Shown here: piece after piece, positions 6,950 through 12,716 of the stretch
How the letters are laid out: each line of letters opens with the position of its first letter
How positions within the stretch are numbered: the stretch's first letter is position 1
NCBI GenBank assembly: GCA_964452285.1
Contig: CAYVKW010000029.1
Coordinates: forward strand, 1-12,716
Direction of reading: 5' to 3'
Length of the DNA: 12,716 nucleotides
Source of the DNA: JAUNST01 sp964452285
GTDB taxonomy: Bacteria; Patescibacteriota; Microgenomatia; UBA1400; PJMF01
The notes under the pieces: generated by a model
The model's database searches: none
What the model was told of the DNA's origin: nothing
The model's input: only the letters and a program-made list of their open reading frames with translations
Made by a program: the position numbers and the translations under genes

Positions 6950-6961
6950 ACTGCCCCATTC

Positions 6962-8179
6962 TTAAAATCTTTGGTTAATTACTTCCCACAATTCTTTGTA
7001 TTCACCTTCATATCCTAGTGCCCAAATTGCCATTCCGCCCAAATTTAACCCTTCCAATAAATCAATTTTGTAATTAATTGATCTTTCATTTTCAAAAAAC
7101 CCCATGTGCCATCTGTCCTCGTCTTCATCGTAATAGACTAGATAAGGTGTGAGTGATTTTTCGTCCCATTTTTCTTCTGCTTTGATAGTTTTATCGCTTA
7201 AGAGATTTATCGCCCCTCGATAAGTCATTGTCTCTCCAGTGTCTGGCCAAGTTTTAGCAGTTTTGAGATCTCCGGTGGTTGTCTCCCAGGCATAACCATA
7301 AAAAGGAACGACTAAAATCACCTTTTCACTTGGCACAAAACGAATTAAACTCCTTACATCTTCCCAAATATCGCCACCCCAGACACTTTTACCTAAAGTT
7401 GGCGAACTCGGTCCTGGCACTGTCGATTTTTTAGTTTTATAATCATAAGCCATCACCATAATATGATCGACAATTTTTCCTAATTTAGCAAAATCCCAGA
7501 GATTATTCATATTTGCCGCTCCACCATAAACATCTATCGATAGTTTGGTTCTGGGGAAGTCTCGATCCAACATCGTCTTCACTTGGAAAATAAACTCCGT
7601 CATTGTTTGTCTTTGCTCATCGCTCACATAGCCCAGATATTCCAAATCTAAGTTTACTCCATCTAATTGTTGTTTTTTCACCACTTGAGCGATATTGTCA
7701 ATCAGTTTAGCTCGGCATTCGCTACATTCCAGCAAAGCTTCGATATCAGCTCCTCTAGAAGTGAAGAATGTCACTTCCATTTTTAGTTTTTTCCTTTTCA
7801 CTTGCTCCACAATCTTCTGGAATTCTTCTCCATTATAAATACTCAGTCCGCCATCTTCATCAATTTCGCCTTTGCCATTAATTGCCAAACGAAAATAATT
7901 TAAATGAGTTAAAGCTGGATTGAGTTGATAATCGCTTACCGTCCAATAAGGCAAAAAACCATATACCATCCCCAAGCTTGTTTTCGCTTCGCCACTCGCT
8001 TCTCTTTCATAAGCTCCTAAAACTTTCTTGTTTTCATTCAGCTCGCTCGCATTCTGCTCTACTGGGAAAGTCACTTGGCTTTTTTGCCACCGATAGAAAC
8101 TTACTCCCGTCAACGTCGCTCCCACGCTTATCATTAATCCTAGCGCTAGTAGTCCTAAATAGTTTTTTTTCATGCTCAT
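6962..8179 (-). CDS. Membrane-anchored GH18 glycosidase (SleL/YaaH spore-cortex type)
   Basis: A 405-residue glycoside hydrolase family 18 protein, predicted to act outside the membrane on N-acetylglucosamine-containing polymers such as peptidoglycan or chitin-like glycan. Residues 4-28 form an N-terminal membrane anchor with no lipobox cysteine. The TIM barrel begins at GFLPYW (74-79). The catalytic strand is DGVNLDLE (173-180): E180 is the proton donor and D178 its partner, while the first Asp of the usual DxDxE is N176. Other family landmarks are LSIDVYGG (213-220), MVMAYDY (241-247) followed by PGPSSP (255-260), VVPFYGYAW (290-298) and GGMAIWALGYEG (381-392). No LysM domains are present, unlike Bacillus SleL/YaaH. 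ATG 8179 is followed by another ATG at 8173; either could be used, with no strong Shine-Dalgarno. It lies 16 bases after the PBP stop and is probably co-transcribed with it, implying coordinated wall synthesis and trimming. Confidence 0.93.
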   Translation of the reverse strand: MSMKKNYLGLLALGLMISVGATLTGVSFYRWQKSQVTFPVEQNASELNENKKVLGAYEREASGEAKTSLGMVYGFLPYWTVSDYQLNPALTHLNYFRLAINGKGEIDEDGGLSIYNGEEFQKIVEQVKRKKLKMEVTFFTSRGADIEALLECSECRAKLIDNIAQVVKKQQLDGVNLDLEYLGYVSDEQRQTMTEFIFQVKTMLDRDFPRTKLSIDVYGGAANMNNLWDFAKLGKIVDHIMVMAYDYKTKKSTVPGPSSPTLGKSVWGGDIWEDVRSLIRFVPSEKVILVVPFYGYAWETTTGDLKTAKTWPDTGETMTYRGAINLLSDKTIKAEEKWDEKSLTPYLVYYDEDEDRWHMGFFENERSINYKIDLLEGLNLGGMAIWALGYEGEYKELWEVINQRF

Positions 8180-8195
8180 TCTGGTCTATAAGTCT

Positions 8196-10577
8196 CTAAT
8201 CTCCGTACTGTCTCGCTCCGTCGCCTTCGCTTACGTAATAAGCACGATCTGTTACTGCTTTACCTTCTTCATTAACTGGTCTAACACAATCAAGACAATA
8301 ATAATCCAAAAGTGGATCTTGAGCAATTTGTCTCTCTTCAGAAATTAAACCTTCTTGAGATTCATCATCTCTTGGTGGCAAACCAGTTGTCGGATTAATC
8401 CAAGCTGCTTCTTTTCTGACACCGGAACGAGTCGGATAACTATCCACCCAATAAAGGTCTCGTTTTGTCTCTCCACATCCGCTCACAGTGTTCATTTGTT
8501 CTCCTGTTTCTTCATTTGTAACTGTGTCACCTTCTCGTTCTGGCAAGCCCGTCCAACACACATTTGCCTCTTGGATTGTCTCTGGCATAGCCGGCCAAAT
8601 CACCTCCTGATCTTTTAGCACATTTGACATCAGTGCATTCCAAATTGGCGCTGCTCCTGTCACTCCAGAAACTAATCGACTATTCATTGCGCTGCCGTCA
8701 GTATTTCCCACCCAGACTACCGTTAAATATTCCGGCGTAAAACCGATCGTCCAATTATCACGCAAATCATTCGTCGTTCCCGTTTTTACTGCCACTTCTT
8801 TTCCTTTAACTACCAGCTCACTATTACTACCAAAGCCCAACCATCTGGCTCTATCATCTCTCATAATATGACTGACCAAAAAGCTTGGTTCCGGCTGCAA
8901 CACTCTCTCCAAGACCGTCTCATCGCCAGTTATTTCTTCATCTGCATCAGGATTATCTTGCATTAATTTCAATTTTTCTTTTCTTTCATCCATATTTGCC
9001 TCATAAAGCAAATCTCCTTGATAATTCTCTATTTTTGAAATCGCAATCAGAGGCACTTTTACACCCATATTAGCCAATGTTCCAAATGATTGAGCCATAT
9101 CAGTCATTTTCACTTCCCCGCCGCCCAAAGATAAAGACCAACCATAATTTTTAGCATTTTCCCAAGTGGTAATTCCCATTTTTTGCGCTTGATAAATAAA
9201 ACTTTCCAGTCCAATAATCCGCAGCGCTTTAACCGCCGGGATATTCAAAGAGCTGCCCAGCGATTGTCTCACTGTGACTGGTCCATTAAATTTACCATTA
9301 TAATTTTTTGGACAGTATTGAGGTTGGCCAATATTTTGAAAACAAGTTGGTACATCCAGCAAAATGCTGCTAGGATTTAAAGCTCTCTGTTCAAAAGCCG
9401 TCGCATAAACTAAAGGTTTAATTGAAGAACCAGGTTGTCTTTGTGCAATTGTCACATTTACTTGACCATCATGTTCTTCATCATAGTAATTTCTGCTTCC
9501 AACCATTGCTAATATCTCTCCAGTGTCAGGTTTGGTAATTAGAGCCGCTCCATTGCCCACTTTTAATTTTTCCAAATCTGCAATCTCTGCCGACAAAGTT
9601 GCTTGTGCCGTTTCCTGCAATTGTAAGTCCAAAGTCGTTGTCACTCTCAGACCTCCTTTTAGCACAGCCTCTTTCCCAAATTGTTCATAAAGTAAATCTC
9701 GGACATAAAAAACAAAGTGTGGCGCCTTCAAATCTATGACATTGTCTGCATATTTTAATTCTTCTGCCAAGGCCGCATCCGCCTCCGCTTGAGTGATAAA
9801 ATTCATCTCCACCATATTCTTTAGCACTTCTTCCTGTCTTTTTTTTGCTGCCGATGCATCAGAGGCAAAAGGTGAATATTTACTCGGCGCTTGAGGCAAG
9901 CCAGCCAGCAAGGCTGCCTCAGCCAATGTCAAATCTTTTGCCTCCTTTCCAAAATAGGCATCGGCAGCGCTGCCAATTCCTACCGCTGTTCCGCCATACG
10001 GAATATAATTAAGGTACATTTCCAAAATTTGATCTTTTTCATAAACCATTTCCGTAATCACAGACAAAAATATTTCTTTAATTTTGCGATCATAGGATTT
10101 TTCACTGGTCAGAAAGGCTTTCTTTACCAGTTGCTGCGTAATTGTTGAACCTCCCTGAGCTAAACCACCGCGAACTTTATTGACAATAAAGGCTCTAATA
10201 ATTCCTACTGGATCAAAACCCCAGTGCTTATAAAATTTTTTATCCTCAATGGCGATTGACGCTTCCCCGACATAAGCTGGTAAATCTGCCAACTTAATCG
10301 GCAATCTTCTCTCGTCTCCATAGAGTTCGTATAATAACTCTCCATTACGATCATAAATCTGTGTCGCTACACTAAAGCGGTCATTGCCTTCAGTTAAATC
10401 TTTGGGCGAAGGCAAATTTTTTAATAAAGGTAGAATTTTGATTAAGAAAAAAATCACTCCCATTAAAAATAATACCAACAATATACAAAAAAAGATCTTT
10501 CCTTTACTCCACTTTCCTCCCTTTATCTTGCGAGCTTTTTCTTGTTGTAAACGCGAAAAACGATTAGTTATTCTCAT
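8196..10577 (-). CDS. Class A penicillin-binding protein (PBP1A-like), bifunctional transglycosylase/transpeptidase
   Basis: A 793-residue peptidoglycan synthase that polymerises lipid II and cross-links stem peptides outside the membrane. A Lys/Arg-rich cytoplasmic tail (1-27) precedes one span (about 28-50). The GT51 domain shows all main motifs: EDKKFYKHWG (111-120, catalytic E111), GGSTITQQLVK (142-152), RKIKE (164-168), ILEMYLNYIPYG (184-195) and AALLAGLPQAPSKYSP (221-236). The transpeptidase has PGSSIKP (382-388, nucleophile S384, K387), SLN (443-445) and KTGT (598-601). After about residue 665 comes an acidic tail of about 130 residues with C674, C701 and a C-L-D-C pair (761-764), not part of the core enzyme. 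The ATG at 10577 is 10 bases after an extended -10 box. A GGAG (10586-10583) precedes the ATG but probably lies upstream of the transcript start. The gene is divergent from manA and heads a two-gene unit with the GH18 hydrolase. Confidence 0.97.
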   Translation of the reverse strand: MRITNRFSRLQQEKARKIKGGKWSKGKIFFCILLVLFLMGVIFFLIKILPLLKNLPSPKDLTEGNDRFSVATQIYDRNGELLYELYGDERRLPIKLADLPAYVGEASIAIEDKKFYKHWGFDPVGIIRAFIVNKVRGGLAQGGSTITQQLVKKAFLTSEKSYDRKIKEIFLSVITEMVYEKDQILEMYLNYIPYGGTAVGIGSAADAYFGKEAKDLTLAEAALLAGLPQAPSKYSPFASDASAAKKRQEEVLKNMVEMNFITQAEADAALAEELKYADNVIDLKAPHFVFYVRDLLYEQFGKEAVLKGGLRVTTTLDLQLQETAQATLSAEIADLEKLKVGNGAALITKPDTGEILAMVGSRNYYDEEHDGQVNVTIAQRQPGSSIKPLVYATAFEQRALNPSSILLDVPTCFQNIGQPQYCPKNYNGKFNGPVTVRQSLGSSLNIPAVKALRIIGLESFIYQAQKMGITTWENAKNYGWSLSLGGGEVKMTDMAQSFGTLANMGVKVPLIAISKIENYQGDLLYEANMDERKEKLKLMQDNPDADEEITGDETVLERVLQPEPSFLVSHIMRDDRARWLGFGSNSELVVKGKEVAVKTGTTNDLRDNWTIGFTPEYLTVVWVGNTDGSAMNSRLVSGVTGAAPIWNALMSNVLKDQEVIWPAMPETIQEANVCWTGLPEREGDTVTNEETGEQMNTVSGCGETKRDLYWVDSYPTRSGVRKEAAWINPTTGLPPRDDESQEGLISEERQIAQDPLLDYYCLDCVRPVNEEGKAVTDRAYYVSEGDGARQYGD
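9893..9920. repeat. GC-rich hairpin inside the PBP gene
   Basis: GAGGCA-A-GCC (9893-9902, one bulged A) pairs over nine bases with GGCTGCCTC (9912-9920) around a 9-base loop. It lies in the segment coding for the AEAALLAGLPQA transglycosylase motif. Confidence 0.55.
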
Positions 10578-10587
10578 CTGAACTCCA

Positions 10588-10596
10588 ATTATAACA
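10588..10596 (-). promoter_or_regulatory. Extended -10 promoter (TGTTATAAT) of the PBP-GH18 unit
   Basis: Read on the minus strand, TGTTATAAT is a perfect extended -10 box that ends 10 bases before the PBP ATG. No convincing -35 is seen, which extended -10 promoters tolerate. A start site at about 10581 would leave a leader of about four bases. Confidence 0.65.
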
Positions 10597-10614
10597 TATA
10601 AATTTATCTTCTTG

Positions 10615-10623
10615 TGTTATAAT
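10615..10623 (+). promoter_or_regulatory. Extended -10 promoter (TGTTATAAT) of manA-pgi
   Basis: An identical TGTTATAAT on the plus strand ends 10 bases before the manA ATG at 10634. It is the mirror image of the PBP box, with 18 bases between them. An ATG at 10622 overlaps the box itself and cannot be the start if the box is used. A start site at about 10630 would give a leader of about four bases. Confidence 0.65.
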
Positions 10624-10633
10624 GATTTCGCTT

Positions 10634-11614
10634 ATGAGCAAAAATTATTTTCGACCAATTAAGGTCAAACCAGTTTTTCAAAATTATCTTTGGGGCGGCA
10701 CTTTATTTAGAACTTATTATCACAAAGATGTCCCCAGTGATTGGCAAAAGATTGCTGAATCATGGGAACTTTCTACTCACCCTCATGGTTTAACCTTAAT
10801 TGACGAACCAGAGTTTTCTCATTGGACTTTCCAAAAATATTTAGACAAAGCTGGTCCCCAGGCTCTCGGTAAACGTTTTTCTACCACTAATTTACCAATC
10901 CTGTTTAAACTCATTGATGCGCGCGACGATCTGTCTTTGCAAGTTCATCCCAGTGATGACTACGCGCGCAAATATGAAAACCAACCTGGCAAAACTGAGA
11001 TGTGGTATATTCTCAGTGCTGAGCCTGGTAGCTTTATTTATTATGGTTTTAAACATAAAATCGGTCGTAAAGAATTTCAACAGCGCATTAAAAATAATAC
11101 TTTAACCGAAGTTTTAGCTGCCGTACCAGTCAAAGCTGGCGACGTTTTTTTTATTCCTTCCGGTACTTTACATGCTATTGGCAAAGGCATCTTGATCGCT
11201 GAAATTCAGCAAGCTTCAGATCTTACTTATAGAGTCTACGATTACGGTCGGGTAGGGGATGATGGTAAAACTCGACCCTTACACATTGACAAAGCCTTAG
11301 AAGTGACGAAATTGACTCCTACCAAAAGTACTCCTTTACCCGCCTCTATTCCTCTCAATCATCATGCTTCTTTAGTGACCTTGGCTAGTTGTCCTTATTT
11401 TGTCGTCAAAAGCCTCAAATTGGAAGACAAAATTCAGCTTTTAGTTTTAGATGATACTTATCAAGTTATTTTTGCGACTAGAGGCAACTTTATTCTCAAC
11501 TGGCAAAAACGCACTTGGTCTATTAAAGAAGGCGAAACTCTCTTTTTGCCCGCTGGTTTGGGCACTTATGACCTCGAAGGCCAAGGTGAAGTTTTATTAA
11601 TTAGTGACAATTAA
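10634..11614 (+). CDS. manA: Mannose-6-phosphate isomerase, type I, short Firmicutes-like form
   Basis: Zinc-dependent cupin enzyme that interconverts mannose-6-phosphate and fructose-6-phosphate in the cytoplasm. At 326 residues it matches the short Bacillus-type ManA rather than the longer E. coli form. Visible features are the opening PVFQNYLWGG (13-22), ESWELSTHPHG (42-52), LSLQVHPSDDYA (100-111, zinc ligand H105), PGKTEMWYIL (118-127, zinc ligand E122), FFIPSGTLHAIG (172-183, zinc ligand H180) and EIQQASDLTYRVYDYGR (190-206, with R200 in the active site). The C-terminal part is a second cupin-like barrel. A frame extension to ATG 10622 (four more residues) is rejected because that codon is part of the -10 box. 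No Shine-Dalgarno is seen, fitting a leaderless message. Only 12 bases separate it from pgi, so the two are probably co-transcribed and could link central sugar phosphates to mannose donors. Confidence 0.95.
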   Translation: MSKNYFRPIKVKPVFQNYLWGGTLFRTYYHKDVPSDWQKIAESWELSTHPHGLTLIDEPEFSHWTFQKYLDKAGPQALGKRFSTTNLPILFKLIDARDDLSLQVHPSDDYARKYENQPGKTEMWYILSAEPGSFIYYGFKHKIGRKEFQQRIKNNTLTEVLAAVPVKAGDVFFIPSGTLHAIGKGILIAEIQQASDLTYRVYDYGRVGDDGKTRPLHIDKALEVTKLTPTKSTPLPASIPLNHHASLVTLASCPYFVVKSLKLEDKIQLLVLDDTYQVIFATRGNFILNWQKRTWSIKEGETLFLPAGLGTYDLEGQGEVLLISDN

Positions 11615-11626
11615 AAACAAAAGATT

Positions 11627-12716
11627 ATGGAAAAACTCCAATTTGATTATCAAGCTGCTCAACAATTTTTACCTCAGGATTTTTTGACTCAAATGGAGCC
11701 AGAACTCCAAACTGCTCATCAAAAAATCCTTTCTGGTACCGGCAGCGGTCACGAATTTTTGGGTTGGGTTAATTTGCCAGAAACTTATGACCGTGCCGAG
11801 TTTGAACGTTTACAAATCGCTGCCAGCGAGATTAAAAGCCATAGTCAAGTCGTAGTGGTAATCGGTATTGGTGGTTCTTATTTAGGCGCGCGCGCCGCTT
11901 TAGAAGCTTTGCGCTCACCCTTTTATAATCAATTACCAAAAACCACGCCTGAAATTTATTTTGCCGGTAATAATTTAAGTGCTGAGGCTTTTCTCAACCT
12001 TAAATCTGTCATTGGCGCGCGCGATTTCAGTTTGATTGTTATCAGTAAATCAGGCACGACTACTGAGCCAGCAGTGGCTTTCCGTCTTTTCCGTCAATTG
12101 TTAATTCAAAAATATGGTGCCGAAAACGCCAATCAGCGCATTTATGCTATCACGGACAAAAATAAGGGAGTTTTAAAACAAATGGCGATCGCTTTTCATT
12201 ATCACACTTTTGATATTCCTGATGATATCGGTGGACGCTATAGTGTTCTCACTCCAGTTGGTTTGCTTCCGCTTGCTACAGCCGGCATCGATTTATTTCA
12301 GCTTCTTGCTGGCGCTCAAACCGCCCAAAAAGACCTCACCGCTAATTCTTTGGCTAATCCAGCTTGGCAATATGCAGCTGCTAGACAAACTCTTTATCGC
12401 GCTGGTATGAGCACGGAAATTTTCGCCACTTATGAGCCTTCGCTTCAACTTTTCAGTGAGTGGTGGAAACAGCTCTTCGGCGAGAGTGAAGGTAAAAATC
12501 AGCAAGGGCTTTTTCCTGCCTCAGTTCAGTTTACCACTGATCTACATTCTTTAGGCCAATTCATTCAATCAGGCAGGCGCAACCTCCTTGAAACTACTTT
12601 ATGGCTTACTCACGCGCCTGCCTCTCTCATCGTTCCCGACGAACCAACTGACGTTGACCAGCTCAACTTCCTTAGTCATCAAGATTTGAATTTTATTAAT
12701 CAGCAGGCTTTTCGTG
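11627..12716 (+). CDS. pgi: Glucose-6-phosphate isomerase, 3' truncated by window edge
   Basis: Cytoplasmic isomerase interconverting glucose-6-phosphate and fructose-6-phosphate. The first 363 codons are present and the frame runs off the right edge without a stop; the family is usually about 430-450 residues in the Bacillus-like form, so roughly 70-90 residues are missing. Seen here are VVVVIGIGGSYLGARA (75-90), the phosphate-binding ISKSGTTTEP (139-148), PGI signature 1 DIGGRYSVLTPVG (200-212), the catalytic-base region LFGESEGK (283-290) and DLHSLGQFIQ (305-314). The second family signature (YDQxGVExxK) would lie beyond the window. No Shine-Dalgarno precedes the ATG, which lies 12 bases after the manA stop; translation may depend on manA. 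Both products share fructose-6-phosphate, an obvious functional reason for the pairing. Confidence 0.97.
   Translation, partial: MEKLQFDYQAAQQFLPQDFLTQMEPELQTAHQKILSGTGSGHEFLGWVNLPETYDRAEFERLQIAASEIKSHSQVVVVIGIGGSYLGARAALEALRSPFYNQLPKTTPEIYFAGNNLSAEAFLNLKSVIGARDFSLIVISKSGTTTEPAVAFRLFRQLLIQKYGAENANQRIYAITDKNKGVLKQMAIAFHYHTFDIPDDIGGRYSVLTPVGLLPLATAGIDLFQLLAGAQTAQKDLTANSLANPAWQYAAARQTLYRAGMSTEIFATYEPSLQLFSEWWKQLFGESEGKNQQGLFPASVQFTTDLHSLGQFIQSGRRNLLETTLWLTHAPASLIVPDEPTDVDQLNFLSHQDLNFINQQAFR
12571..12623. repeat. Perfect 10-bp GC-rich inverted repeat (33-nt spacer) in pgi
   Basis: AGGCAGGCGC (12571-12580) is the exact reverse complement of GCGCCTGCCT (12614-12623), both inside the coding sequence. 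Confidence 0.75.

Noticed and set aside
7978..8199. Plus-strand open frames opposite the GH18 and PBP genes
   Set aside because: They are antisense to clear enzymes with intact motifs, have no start signals, and look like out-of-frame noise.
9963..9974. 12-base palindrome GGCAGCGCTGCC in the PBP gene
   Set aside because: About three perfect 12-base palindromes are expected by chance in this length, and it encodes a simple Gly/Ala/Ser stretch.
10622..10633. ATG start extending manA by four residues
   Set aside because: The codon is part of the extended -10 box, so it would not be transcribed; ATG 10634 fits the family.
1..12716. CRISPR arrays, tRNA or rRNA genes, transposons, alternative genetic code
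   Set aside because: I saw no spaced direct repeats, tRNA-like cloverleaf ends, transposase or integrase motifs. TGA ends two genes (3868 and 5631), which excludes UGA as a sense codon.

Overview
The window reads as a compact, AT-rich bacterial chromosome segment with ten complete or partial protein genes plus one probable small membrane protein gene. All gaps between genes are shorter than 60 bases. TAA, TAG and TGA all end genes here, so the ordinary bacterial code (table 11) applies and the UGA-sense codes of Gracilibacteria/SR1 are excluded. The dense packing, the polyprenyl-sugar-type glycosyltransferases, one class A penicillin-binding protein, Gram-positive-like ManA and Pgi, and TATAAT boxes almost touching the start codons all suit a Candidate Phyla Radiation (Patescibacteria) member, perhaps Parcubacteria or Microgenomates. 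That placement is an inference from gene style, not from a phylogenetic marker.

Positions 2-5631 (+) form a surface-glycan operon with overlaps or gaps of only 1-5 bases. It holds the C-terminal part of a Wzy/O-antigen-ligase-type membrane protein (cut by the window edge), a GT-C (GT39/PMT-like) membrane glycosyltransferase, a GT4 and a GT2 cytoplasmic glycosyltransferase, and a DHH-type phosphoesterase-like protein of unknown role. A weak hairpin with a T-tract (5611-5646) may end this unit. tyrS (5677-6828, +) follows with its own TATAAT box, then a 34-residue single-span peptide gene (6845-6949).

Positions 6962-10577 (-) hold two cell-wall genes transcribed leftward: a bifunctional class A PBP and, 16 bases downstream, a membrane-anchored GH18 glycosidase of the spore-cortex (SleL/YaaH) type. 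They face the tyrS unit tail to tail across 12 bases.

The 56-base gap at 10578-10633 is a divergent promoter region. It carries two extended -10 boxes (TGTTATAAT) facing away from each other, each exactly ten bases before its ATG, which predicts essentially leaderless mRNAs for the PBP and for manA. manA (10634-11614) and pgi (11627 to the window end) form a sugar-phosphate pair that meets at fructose-6-phosphate and could supply mannose- and glucose-derived precursors for the glycan genes.

I found no tRNA, rRNA, CRISPR array, insertion sequence or integrase. The most interesting signals are the near-leaderless promoter architecture seen three times, the overlapping divergent promoters, several unusually perfect GC-rich inverted repeats inside coding sequence, and a pyrimidine-rich + strand that ignores gene direction.
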